NCBI RefSeq assembly: GCF_003367705.1
Contig: NZ_CP031425.1
Coordinates: 1,922,001-1,986,000 of the forward strand
Direction: 5' to 3'
Length of the DNA: 64,000 bases
Origin: Microbacterium foliorum
GTDB lineage: Bacteria > Actinomycetota > Actinomycetes > Actinomycetales > Microbacteriaceae
Made by a program: the position numbers and the translations under genes
The notes under the pieces: generated by a model
What the model was told of the DNA's origin: nothing
The model's database searches: none
The model's input: the letters and a program-made list of their open reading frames with translations, nothing else
In this document: positions 42,063 through 49,566 of the stretch, in pieces
Position numbering within the stretch: the stretch's first letter is position 1
Layout of the letters: each line of letters opens with the position of its first letter

Positions 42063-42445
42063 CCCGCCATCTCGATGATCGTTCGTGCGGATGCCGAGGG
42101 TCCCCCGCGCGACGCCGCGTCAGCGGATCCTGCCGCGAACAGCGTCTGCAGAGCCGCGATGAGCTCGGCCGGCGTGGTCGGATCTCCGACCCCGCTCTCG
42201 CCCGCAGCCGATGCCGCGCCGGCCACCGTGCCGGATGACGCGCCGGAGACCTCAGCCGATGCCGTGCCCGCGCCACCCGATGCCGCCTCGAGCACACCCG
42301 CGAACCTCGCCGCACTCGCCTCTCCGGTCGCGGCGCTCGTCTCCGTCGGCGCCTGCGCGGCCGCGGTTCGCGCCGCCGGGTCGAGCGAGACGATCCGGGT
42401 CTCGATGGCCTCGATGCGGGCGATCGCCGCGTCGAGGCCGCTCAC
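42059..42445 (-). CDS. Small Ala-rich protein, possible remnant of a FlgJ/transglycosylase-type gene
   Basis: A 128-residue protein of low complexity, not confidently recognised. It begins MSGLDAAIARIEAIETRIVS and has AARFAGVLEAASG at about 46-58, a motif seen near the N-terminus of flagellar-associated transglycosylase proteins encoded at this place (between fliJ and fliK) in some other actinobacteria. The catalytic domain is absent. It overlaps both neighbours (fliJ stop and fliK start), so the frame is kept and translated. It may be a reduced remnant or a linker protein with its own role. Confidence 0.55.
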   Translation of the reverse strand: MSGLDAAIARIEAIETRIVSLDPAARTAAAQAPTETSAATGEASAARFAGVLEAASGGAGTASAEVSGASSGTVAGAASAAGESGVGDPTTPAELIAALQTLFAAGSADAASRGGPSASARTIIEMAG

Positions 42446-42867
42446 GCGGCGCTCCCTGCGCGCCGGGCGGTGCGGGCCACGGCGATCTCATCGAGGGCGC
42501 TCTGCTCCGCTGCGAGGTCGGCCCTCGCCGCCTCCGCGCGATGTGCGTCCTCGAGACGCTCCAGCCCCTTGAGCTCGCGTCGCGCGTCGATGTGGGCCGA
42601 TCGCGCCGACGACTCCTCGAGCCTGCGCATCTCGACGAGCGCCTGCAGATCGCTCAGGGTGCTGCGACCCGCCGCCCGCGCCGCGGCCATGGCCATCAGC
42701 GCGCGGGGATCGTCGATCTGCGCGCTGATGTCGGAGAGGCTCGATGCCGCGCCCGTCGCGGCGTCTTCGGCATCGGTGCGCTCCGCGCTCGCGCGCGAGA
42801 GGTGCTCCGCGGCGACGCGCGCCTGGGCGCCGCGCACCCGAAGCAGTCCGGACAGGGTGAAGGTCAT
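42442..42867 (-). CDS. fliJ: Flagellar export protein FliJ
   Basis: A 141-residue, almost wholly helical coiled-coil protein: FTLSGLLRVRGAQARVAAEH at the N-terminus and LVEMRRLEESSARSAHIDAR centrally, as in FliJ. It inserts into the FliI hexamer like the F-ATPase gamma stalk. The start overlaps the fliI stop (ATGA). Identification is by position and helix pattern. Confidence 0.88.
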   Translation of the reverse strand: MTFTLSGLLRVRGAQARVAAEHLSRASAERTDAEDAATGAASSLSDISAQIDDPRALMAMAAARAAGRSTLSDLQALVEMRRLEESSARSAHIDARRELKGLERLEDAHRAEAARADLAAEQSALDEIAVARTARRAGSAA

Positions 42868-44192
42868 GGGGTGAGCCCTCCGAAGTCGGTGGTGAGCGCG
42901 GCGAGCTGCCGCCAGGAGTCGTCGGACGCGGTGAGGTCGTCCATCCGCTGCGTGAGGAAACCCGAGATCGCCGCCTCGTGCGCGAGGGCGGCGTCGACCA
43001 GCGGGTTCGCACCCGGCCGATAGGCGCCGATGTCGATGAGATCGTTGGCGCTGCGGCGGGCCGCGAGCACACTCCGCAGTGTCACCGCATCCTGTCGCTG
43101 CGTCGGCGAGGTGATCTTGGACACGACTCGCGAGATCGAGCCGAGCACGTCGACCGCGGGGAAATGTCCGCGGATCGCGAGGGCGCGATCGAGCACGACG
43201 TGCCCGTCGAGGATCCCCCGCGCGGCATCCGCGATCGGCTCGTTGTGGTCGTCGCCGTCGACGAGCACGGTGTAGAGACCGGTGATCGAGCCGGTCGGTC
43301 CGGTGCCGGCGCGCTCCAGCAGCCGTGCGAGCACCGAGAAGGTCGAAGGCGGGTAGCCCCGGGTCGCGGGCGGCTCCCCCGCGCTGAGGCCGATCTCGCG
43401 CTGCGCCATGGCGACGCGGGTGAGCGAATCCATCATCAGCACCACGTCGAGGGCGTCGTCGCGGAAGCTCTCGGCGATCCGCGTCGCGACGAACGCCGAC
43501 CGCAGGCGCGCCATCGCCGGCTGATCGGATGTCGCGACGACGACGACCGATCGCGCCAGTCCGTCAGGGCCGAGATCGTCTTCGAGGAACTCGCGCACCT
43601 CGCGTCCGCGCTCCCCCACGAGCGCGATGACGGTGACGTCGGCCGTCGAGCCGCGGGCAACCATCGACATCAGCGACGACTTGCCCACGCCCGACCCCGC
43701 GAAGAGGCCCAGACGCTGCCCCGTGCCCACGGGCGTCATGGTGTCGAGCACCCGGACGCCGAGTCCGAGCTGGCGGTCGATGCGCTGCCGATCCATGATG
43801 CTGGGGGCGTCGTGATCGAGCGAGACGGACGACGTCCCGGGCCCGAGCGGGCCCTTGCCGTCGATGGGCCGACCGAGTCCGTCGAGGACACGACCCAGCA
43901 GAGCTCGGCCGGTCGGCACCTGCAGGGGTGCTCCCCCGTGACGCACTCGGGCACGAGCGGTGATGCCGTCGACCCTCCCGAGGGGCATGCACCGGGCCGA
44001 CGAGCCGTCGATCGCGACGATCTCGGCATCGACCGATCGCGCGGACCCCGCGTCGATGCGCACCCGATCGCCCACGGCGGCATCGAGACCGGCGACCTCG
44101 ACTCCGAGCCCCCGCACCGATGTCACCGTGCCGAGACGCTCCGGCCGCGCGGCATCGAGCGCGCGCCGCCATGATCTGGTCGTGGCGCTCAC
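42864..44192 (-). CDS. fliI: Flagellar export ATPase FliI
   Basis: A 442-residue FliI. The F1-beta-like core has Walker A GSGVGKS at 166-172, VALVGERGREVREFLEDDLG with the catalytic Glu, and VVLMMDSLTRVAMAQREIGL as Walker B. It energises export-substrate unloading with FliH and FliJ. The GTG start overlaps the fliH stop (GTGA). Confidence 0.97.
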   Translation of the reverse strand: MSATTRSWRRALDAARPERLGTVTSVRGLGVEVAGLDAAVGDRVRIDAGSARSVDAEIVAIDGSSARCMPLGRVDGITARARVRHGGAPLQVPTGRALLGRVLDGLGRPIDGKGPLGPGTSSVSLDHDAPSIMDRQRIDRQLGLGVRVLDTMTPVGTGQRLGLFAGSGVGKSSLMSMVARGSTADVTVIALVGERGREVREFLEDDLGPDGLARSVVVVATSDQPAMARLRSAFVATRIAESFRDDALDVVLMMDSLTRVAMAQREIGLSAGEPPATRGYPPSTFSVLARLLERAGTGPTGSITGLYTVLVDGDDHNEPIADAARGILDGHVVLDRALAIRGHFPAVDVLGSISRVVSKITSPTQRQDAVTLRSVLAARRSANDLIDIGAYRPGANPLVDAALAHEAAISGFLTQRMDDLTASDDSWRQLAALTTDFGGLTP

Positions 44193-44818
44193 GTGATCAC
44201 CTCGAGCTCGTCGTCGCCGCGCAGCGCCGAGCGCGCACGCGCCAGCGCCCCGGAGACGCGGGTGTCGACCGCGCCGTCCTCGATGCGGACGATCGCTCCG
44301 CCGGCATCGACCGTGTCGGATGCCGTCGCGGGGATGCCCTGCAGTGCCGCGGGATCGTCGTGCTGCAGCGTCTGCAGATCACGGGTGCTGAACGTCACGC
44401 CGGTCCACCGATCGACCGGAATCTCTGCGACGGCCCGGCGCAGGGCGTGCGCGGCGGATCGCGCGGCATCCGAGAGCTCGACCCCGAGGATCGCCGTGGC
44501 CAGGTCGACCGCGAGCTCCTCCACGCGATCGGCCGAGAGCGCAGTCACCTCGTCGACCCGCCGCAGGTACTCCGCCTGCGCGGCGTCGAGCGCAGCCAGT
44601 GCGGATCCGCGCCGCTGCAGGTACGAGTCCCGGAGCTCCTGCATGCGCTGCCGCTCCAGGAGCTGCTCGTGCTCCGCCGCGTCGAGCGCGATGCGACGTC
44701 CCTCGGCGAACCCGTCGGCGTACCCGCGGGTGCGCGCCCGATCGGCCTCGCCGCGGATGTCGAGCGGAGTCTCGCCCACGCGCGGAACCGCCAGGGGCGT
44801 GAAGGCGGAGTCGAGCAC
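44189..44818 (-). CDS. fliH: Flagellar export ATPase regulator FliH
   Basis: A 209-residue FliH. The central coil is TRGYADGFAEGRRIALDAAE and following, and the C-terminal part has VEELAVDLATAILGVELSDA and RIEDGAVDTRVSGALARARS, matching FliH/HrpE family ends. Two GTG starts are possible (44827 and 44818). GAGG eight bases before 44818 supports that one. It is the first gene behind the promoter at 44891-44920, and its leader has two GGA-loop hairpins. Confidence 0.92.
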   Translation of the reverse strand: MLDSAFTPLAVPRVGETPLDIRGEADRARTRGYADGFAEGRRIALDAAEHEQLLERQRMQELRDSYLQRRGSALAALDAAQAEYLRRVDEVTALSADRVEELAVDLATAILGVELSDAARSAAHALRRAVAEIPVDRWTGVTFSTRDLQTLQHDDPAALQGIPATASDTVDAGGAIVRIEDGAVDTRVSGALARARSALRGDDELEVIT

Positions 44819-44845
44819 GATGGACACCTCGGGATCAGAAGACGA

Positions 44846-44884
44846 GGCCTGTCCGTGGCCCGAAGGTCGAGCAATCCGTGCTCT
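44846..44884 (-). promoter_or_regulatory. Tandem GGA-loop hairpins in the fliH leader, candidate CsrA sites
   Basis: In the transcript direction, hairpin 1 has GAGC-ACGGAUU-GCUC (44883-44869) and hairpin 2 has GGCC-ACGGACA-GGCC (44860-44846). Both expose GGA in a 7-base loop. Hairpin 1 begins 6-7 bases after the -10 element, as at fliP and flgB. The primary sequence between the hairpins is not conserved with the other leaders, so the hairpin form itself seems to be maintained. Confidence 0.7.
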
Positions 44885-44890
44885 GTGGGA

Positions 44891-44920
44891 ACTATCGCGA
44901 CGGTCATCGGCTCCCGTAAC
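44891..44920 (-). promoter_or_regulatory. FliA-type promoter of fliH-fliI-fliJ-orf-fliK-flgD-flgE
   Basis: Minus strand: GTTAC (44920-44916), 17 bases, GCGATAGT (44898-44891). It sits between fliG and fliH. Confidence 0.75.
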
Positions 44921-44949
44921 CACGGCGGCCCGATCCGTCTCGGGCGCAC

Positions 44950-46035
44950 TCACTCGATGAGCTCGTCCTCGTCCTCGCGGGAGATCGTGATCTCCTCGGC
45001 GGCCTCGAGCTCGCGGATGACGCGGACGATCTCGGCGCGGGCCTCGTCGACCTGCCGCATCCGCACCGGCCCCAGCGCGCGTGTCTCCTCGGCCAGGTTC
45101 TCCTGGTTGCGCTCGGTCATGTTGCCCTTGACCTTGTCGAGGATCTGCTCGTCCGCGCCCTTGAGCGCGAGAGCGAGCATGCGCAGGTCGATGCCGCGGA
45201 GCACGCGCTGCGCGTCGCGATCCTCGAGCCTGGCGATGTCGGCGAAGGTGACCATGCGGCTGCGGATGTCTTCGGCCAGGGCCAGATCGCGTCCTTCGAG
45301 GCTCGCGAGCAGCGACTTCTCCAGCGCGGTGTCCGAGCGGTTGATGATCTCGACGAGCGGCTGCACGCCGCCGATCGACTCGTGGTTGTCCCGCATCGCG
45401 AACACGCCGGTGCGCGCGCGCAGCGAATCGGCGACGATGGAGATCGCCTCCTGCGTCGCGGTGCCCATCGTCGCGATCGCCTGCGCGACGTCGGTGCGCA
45501 GCGGATCCTGCAGAGCGGCGAGCACGGCGGCGGCCCGGTCGGCCCGGAGATTCGCCAGCACGACGGCCACCGTGGTCGGCAGCTCGCCCTCGATGATCGT
45601 CGCGAGCTGGGCAGGGTCCGCCGCATTGAGGAAGTCGAACGACACGGAGCCCTGCGACATCACGCGCCCCACCATGCCCACGGCCTTCTCCCGCCCGAAC
45701 GCGGTCTCCAGCAGGCCGGTCGCGAACTCCTGCCCGCCGCGCGAGGGCACCGAGCCGCCGGTCGCGATGCGTCGGAACTCGCCGAGGGCGCGGGCGGTCG
45801 ATGCGAGATCCACACCGCCGAGCTGCGTGAGCTCGGCGGCCAGCATCTCGGCGCGCTCCTCGCCCAGGTGACGCAGCACCTCGGCGCTCGCCTCCCTGTC
45901 CATGTTCATCAGCACGATGGCCGCCTTGCGCAGCCCGGTCATCTGCTGCGCCGGCACCGACGCGACGGGGGGCGACGCGGTCGACACCTCCACGGTGTCG
46001 GCCTGAGCGTCGAGCATCTCGGTCAGCAGGCTCAT
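44950..46035 (-). CDS. fliG: Flagellar motor switch protein FliG
   Basis: A 361-residue FliG. MTGLRKAAIVLMNMDREASA starts the N-terminal domain that binds FliF, and the C-terminal torque domain includes MVTFADIARLEDRDAQRVLR and MRQVDEARAEIVRVIRELEA with the charged residues facing MotA. It has about 30 extra N-terminal residues compared with E. coli. Its ATG overlaps the fliF stop (ATGA). It is the last gene of the flgB operon. Confidence 0.96.
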   Translation of the reverse strand: MSLLTEMLDAQADTVEVSTASPPVASVPAQQMTGLRKAAIVLMNMDREASAEVLRHLGEERAEMLAAELTQLGGVDLASTARALGEFRRIATGGSVPSRGGQEFATGLLETAFGREKAVGMVGRVMSQGSVSFDFLNAADPAQLATIIEGELPTTVAVVLANLRADRAAAVLAALQDPLRTDVAQAIATMGTATQEAISIVADSLRARTGVFAMRDNHESIGGVQPLVEIINRSDTALEKSLLASLEGRDLALAEDIRSRMVTFADIARLEDRDAQRVLRGIDLRMLALALKGADEQILDKVKGNMTERNQENLAEETRALGPVRMRQVDEARAEIVRVIRELEAAEEITISREDEDELIE

Positions 46036-47672
46036 ACCGTCGCCTCATCCATCAGGTCGGCGAGGGCGCTGGCGATCGCGTCGGGCTCCCGCTTGGCGAG
46101 GTCGTCGATCTCGCGGCGGCGGCGCTCGACGAGCACCTTGTCGGGCTCGGGCTCGTCATCGACGTCCACCGACGCCGCGGGCAGCAGGGTGGTCGGCGCG
46201 GGCAGCGGGATCGCCTCGGCGTCTTTGAGCCCCCGGAGGGACTTGAGCTTCTGCTCTTCGCTCTCGGTGACGGTGGCGAAATATTCGATGGGGCCGTCGT
46301 CGGTGTACATCACGCGCCGCTTCATGCGGCGACGCACCATGAGATAGACGATCAGGATCACGACCGCGAGCAGGATCGATCCGCCGATGATCGCCGACCG
46401 CAGCAGCTCCTGCTGGAACTGCTGCTCCCGTTCCGCCTCCGCGGCCGCGAGGGCGGTCTGCGCCGCCGTCGCTCCGGCCTGGGTGAACTCGACGAACTCG
46501 ACGGCGATCTCGTCGCCCCGTTCGACGTCGATTCCCGCCGCCGACGCGACCAGCGACTCGATCTGGTTCGCGGTCACCCCGGTCACCGCCCCGCGGTTGA
46601 GAGCGATGCTCACGGTCTGCCTGGTCACCTCTCCGGCGGGAGTGACGGTCTTCTCGGTCGACTTGTTCACGGCGTTGCTGCGAGATGTCTCCTCGAACTC
46701 GTACGCCCCCTCGCCGTCTCCCCCGTTCGGCACGGCGATGTTGTCGGGCCCCAGCACGCCGGTTCCGCCCGCCTGGCCGCCGTTGTACGTCTCGGTCTTC
46801 GTCTGCTCCGAGGCGCTGAGGTCGCCCTCCGGCGCGGAATAGGTCTCGTCCATGCGCTCGGAGGTGGAGTTCGCGACATCGGCCGAGACGGTGACGGTCG
46901 CGTTGCCCGGGCCGACGATCGTCTCCAGCATCCGGCTCACCGAGGCCGCGACCTTCGCCTCGTGCTCGGTGGCCTGCTTCGACGAGCTGCCGGTGAGGCC
47001 GGTGCCGACCGAGGAGAGAACTCGACCGTCCTGATCCGTGACGGCGACGTCCTCCGGGGTCATGCCGGGGATCGAGGCGCTCGTGAGATGGACGATCGCC
47101 TCGATCTTCTCGTCGCTGAGCGCCGCGCCGCTGCGGGTCTCGACGAACACCGAGGCGGTGGGGCTCTGCTGCTCCGAGACGAAGACGCTCTGCTCGGGGA
47201 TGGCGAGCTGCACCGATGCCGTCGAGATCCCCTCCATCGCACCGATCGTGCCGGCGAGCTCGCCCTCGATCGCCCGCTTGTAGGTGACCGACTGCTGGAA
47301 CTCGCTCGCCGTCACCCCCATCTTGTCGAGCAGCGTGTACCCCGCACTCGTGTCGCCGGGCAGACCGGCGGATGCGGCTGCGAGACGTTGCGCGTAGACC
47401 TGGTCGTCGGGCACGAGGATCGTCGCCCCGCCCTCGGTGAGCTCGTATCCGACGCCGGCCGATTTCAGCTGCTCGACGACCGCCGACGCGTCTCCCGCAC
47501 TGAGTCCGGTGAAGAGGGGGCTCATCTGCGGCCGGGTCAGCCAGGCCCCGAGCGCGACGGCGCCCATGACCAGCAGCGCGATGCCGATGACGGCGATCGT
47601 GCGCTGGGCCAGTGAGAAGCCGCCGACGACCCGCTTCGCGCGGTCGTAGTAGCCCGTGAGCATCGTGGGCAT
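46032..47672 (-). CDS. fliF: Flagellar MS-ring protein FliF
   Basis: A 546-residue FliF with an N-terminal membrane helix (RTIAVIGIALLVMGAVALGA, about 24-43), ring-building motifs between (SPLFTGLSAGDASAVVEQLK, ATVTVSADVANSTSE), a second helix near 430-450 (IIGGSILLAVVILIVYLMVR) and a cytoplasmic tail ending in DDLAKREPDAIASALADLMD that binds FliG. It forms the base of the motor. Its start overlaps the fliE stop by one base. Confidence 0.97.
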   Translation of the reverse strand: MPTMLTGYYDRAKRVVGGFSLAQRTIAVIGIALLVMGAVALGAWLTRPQMSPLFTGLSAGDASAVVEQLKSAGVGYELTEGGATILVPDDQVYAQRLAAASAGLPGDTSAGYTLLDKMGVTASEFQQSVTYKRAIEGELAGTIGAMEGISTASVQLAIPEQSVFVSEQQSPTASVFVETRSGAALSDEKIEAIVHLTSASIPGMTPEDVAVTDQDGRVLSSVGTGLTGSSSKQATEHEAKVAASVSRMLETIVGPGNATVTVSADVANSTSERMDETYSAPEGDLSASEQTKTETYNGGQAGGTGVLGPDNIAVPNGGDGEGAYEFEETSRSNAVNKSTEKTVTPAGEVTRQTVSIALNRGAVTGVTANQIESLVASAAGIDVERGDEIAVEFVEFTQAGATAAQTALAAAEAEREQQFQQELLRSAIIGGSILLAVVILIVYLMVRRRMKRRVMYTDDGPIEYFATVTESEEQKLKSLRGLKDAEAIPLPAPTTLLPAASVDVDDEPEPDKVLVERRRREIDDLAKREPDAIASALADLMDEATV

Positions 47673-47992
47673 CAGGCCTGCATCCTCATGATCTCGTTGA
47701 ACGCCGAGACGCTGCGATCTCGCACGGCGACCACCAGATCGAGGGTCACCGAAGCGCGGGTGGAGGCGATCATCGCCTGGTGGATGTCCTGCAGGTCGCC
47801 GGTCACAGCCTGCACGGCGAGCTCGTTGGAGGTCGACTGCAGCTGCTGCAGATTCTCGACGGCGCCGGTGAGAGACGTCGCGAAAGCCCCGGCGGATGCC
47901 GTCGCACCGGCCGCGTCGGCACCGGTCTCGAAGCTCAGCGCCGACAGCGGCCCGACGCCCGCGGCGGCCACCGCGTCGATCGGCCCGCTCAT
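47672..47992 (-). CDS. fliE: Flagellar basal-body protein FliE
   Basis: A 106-residue FliE. The conserved C-terminal half reads DLQDIHQAMIASTRASVTLD and VRDRSVSAFNEIMRMQ. It links the MS ring to the rod. It is coupled to flgC by a one-base overlap. Confidence 0.95.
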   Translation of the reverse strand: MSGPIDAVAAAGVGPLSALSFETGADAAGATASAGAFATSLTGAVENLQQLQSTSNELAVQAVTGDLQDIHQAMIASTRASVTLDLVVAVRDRSVSAFNEIMRMQA

Positions 47993-48384
47993 CAGCCGCG
48001 TCCGATCTGCAGCGCGGCCTCGTAGGTCGTCTTCGCGCGGTCCACGACCGCGGCGTTCGCCTCGTAGCCGCGCTGCGCGAGGATCAGCATGCTCATCTGA
48101 TCCCCGAGCTCGACGTCGGGGTACTGCACATAGCCGTCGTCGTTCGCGTACGGATGCTCGGGGTCGTAGACGAGTGCGCCCTCGGCCTCCGATTCGACGA
48201 TGCCGGCCACGTACACCCCGGGGCTCTGGGTACCCGCCTGCACGGCGACGTACTTCTCACGGAACCCCTCCTGGCCTGGCGGCGTCGCGGTGTTGACGTT
48301 CGCGATGTTGTCGCTGAGGGCATCGAGCCATTTGCGGTGCGCGGTCAGCCCGGTGCCCGCGATGCCGATCGCATCGAACGTCAT
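47992..48384 (-). CDS. flgC: Flagellar proximal rod protein FlgC
   Basis: A 130-residue FlgC. It opens IGIAGTGLTAHRKWLDALSD followed by NIANVNTATPPGQEGFREKY, and ends VELGDQMSMLILAQRGYEAN, the rod-protein signature pair. It overlaps flgB by four bases. Confidence 0.95.
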   Translation of the reverse strand: MTFDAIGIAGTGLTAHRKWLDALSDNIANVNTATPPGQEGFREKYVAVQAGTQSPGVYVAGIVESEAEGALVYDPEHPYANDDGYVQYPDVELGDQMSMLILAQRGYEANAAVVDRAKTTYEAALQIGRG

Positions 48385-48728
48385 GCGGAGGCCTGACCGA
48401 TCGCCTTGCTGATCGACGCCGCTTGGCCGCCGATCGCCTGACTGGCGAACTGGAAGCGCAGCACGGTGTCGATGTTCGAGAGGGTCTCGGTGTCGAGGTT
48501 GACGTTGTTGCCGTTCAGCCGGGTGGGTTCGAGCGATCGATCGACCGTGGCCGCGACCGAGCCGGAGCCACTCGCGACGGCCGTGCGCAGCTCGTCCTCG
48601 AACTGCACACGCTGCGCGCGGTACCCGGGGGTGTTGACGTTGGCGATGTTCTCAGCGATCGAGCGTTGGCGCAGCGCCAGCCCGTCGAGGGCGCTGATCA
48701 GCGCGGAGGAGGTGACGGATTCGAGCAC
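48381..48728 (-). CDS. flgB: Flagellar proximal rod protein FlgB
   Basis: A 115-residue FlgB. LRQRSIAENIANVNTPGYRA at about 20-39 is the rod signature, and the C-terminus is FQFASQAIGGQAASISKAIG. GTG 48728 is preceded by GGAG seven bases upstream. It is the first gene behind the promoter at 48799-48828, and its leader has two GGA-loop hairpins. Confidence 0.95.
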   Translation of the reverse strand: MLESVTSSALISALDGLALRQRSIAENIANVNTPGYRAQRVQFEDELRTAVASGSGSVAATVDRSLEPTRLNGNNVNLDTETLSNIDTVLRFQFASQAIGGQAASISKAIGQASA

Positions 48729-48754
48729 GGGGGCACTCCGGATGTTGGTGGAGA

Positions 48755-48792
48755 GGCCGATCCTTGGCCAATCGTCGAGCGATCCGTGCTCG
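48755..48792 (-). promoter_or_regulatory. Tandem GGA-loop hairpins in the flgB leader, candidate CsrA sites
   Basis: In the transcript direction, hairpin 1 (48792-48776) is CGAGC-ACGGAUC-GCUCG and hairpin 2 (48769-48755) is GGCC-AAGGAUC-GGCC, both with 7-base loops holding GGA. A further CGGAG is the flgB Shine-Dalgarno. The layout matches the fliP and fliH leaders. Confidence 0.7.
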
Positions 48793-48798
48793 GAGCGG

Positions 48799-48828
48799 AC
48801 TATCGCGACACCGATGCTCCGCCGTAAC
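48799..48828 (-). promoter_or_regulatory. FliA-type promoter of flgB-flgC-fliE-fliF-fliG
   Basis: Minus strand: GTTAC (48828-48824), 17 bases, GCGATAGT (48806-48799). It lies eight bases after the stop of the fliT-like gene. Confidence 0.75.
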
Positions 48829-48836
48829 CCTCGCGG

Positions 48837-49115
48837 TCACCCTTCGATGTCGAGGTATGCCGGAAGGTCCTGACGGGCCGTCGGCACCCGGCGCAACGCG
48901 GCGATCTCCCGCGCGACATGCGCGCGCGATGCCGTCAGCGCGCCGATCATCAGCTGCTGTCGCGCGAGCACGGCCTCGGCCCGCTGTCGGAGCTCGTCGG
49001 GAACGGGACCGGGAGGAGCGTCGAGGGAGTGCACGTCGAGCGTGTCGTCCGCGGCGTCGAGCGCGCGCTCGAACCTGTCGAGCACCGCCATCCAGGCGGT
49101 CAACGCCTCGGTCAT
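48837..49115 (-). CDS. Small helical protein in the FliT position
   Basis: A 92-residue helical protein: TEALTAWMAVLDRFERALDA, then a Pro-rich turn and ELRQRAEAVLARQQLMIGAL, which resembles the four-helix FliT-type export chaperone of FliD, although sequence identity to FliT is not evident. It follows fliS by two bases and ends the fliC-fliD-fliS operon, the usual place of fliT. The function is inferred from position. Confidence 0.7.
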   Translation of the reverse strand: MTEALTAWMAVLDRFERALDAADDTLDVHSLDAPPGPVPDELRQRAEAVLARQQLMIGALTASRAHVAREIAALRRVPTARQDLPAYLDIEG

Positions 49116-49117
49116 CG

Positions 49118-49528
49118 TCAGCCCAGAGCCGAGACCCGCGGAGCGGCCTCGGCGCTCAGCGCGGCCGCCTCGTGCCAGGCCTCGCGCAGGGGCGCGACCA
49201 GCTGACGGCATTCGAGGGTCGCGGCGCGATCACGCGAGATGTTCGCAGAGATGAGGCGCCCGGTGAGGTACGTGTAGACGCTCCGCAGCTCGGCCGCGGC
49301 GTCCCAGGCGTCGGTGAGCGAGCCGTGCAGCTCTGCGACGATCGACTGGGCATGTGTGAGGTGCGTGTTCGCCGCGTTCCAGTCCCCGGCATCCTGCGCG
49401 GAAGCCGCCCGGTCGATGTCGACGAGCAGACGGTCGTACAGCAGGGTGAGCAGGCGTTCGGGTGTCGCGGACGCGACCTGCTGCTCCAGGTACTGCTGCT
49501 TGGCGCGGTCGAGCGAGGTGAGTGCCAT
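49118..49528 (-). CDS. fliS: Flagellin export chaperone FliS
   Basis: A 136-residue FliS. AKQQYLEQQVASATPERLLT with LLYDRLLVDIDRAA at about 9-42 is the family signature (Y..q...ta.p..Ll..LYdg). It is helical throughout and binds the flagellin C-terminus before export. ATG 49528 is chosen by family length. Confidence 0.94.
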   Translation of the reverse strand: MALTSLDRAKQQYLEQQVASATPERLLTLLYDRLLVDIDRAASAQDAGDWNAANTHLTHAQSIVAELHGSLTDAWDAAAELRSVYTYLTGRLISANISRDRAATLECRQLVAPLREAWHEAAALSAEAAPRVSALG

Positions 49529-49566
49529 GATGTGCGAACTCCGTGGGTGATGGTCGGGAAGACAGG

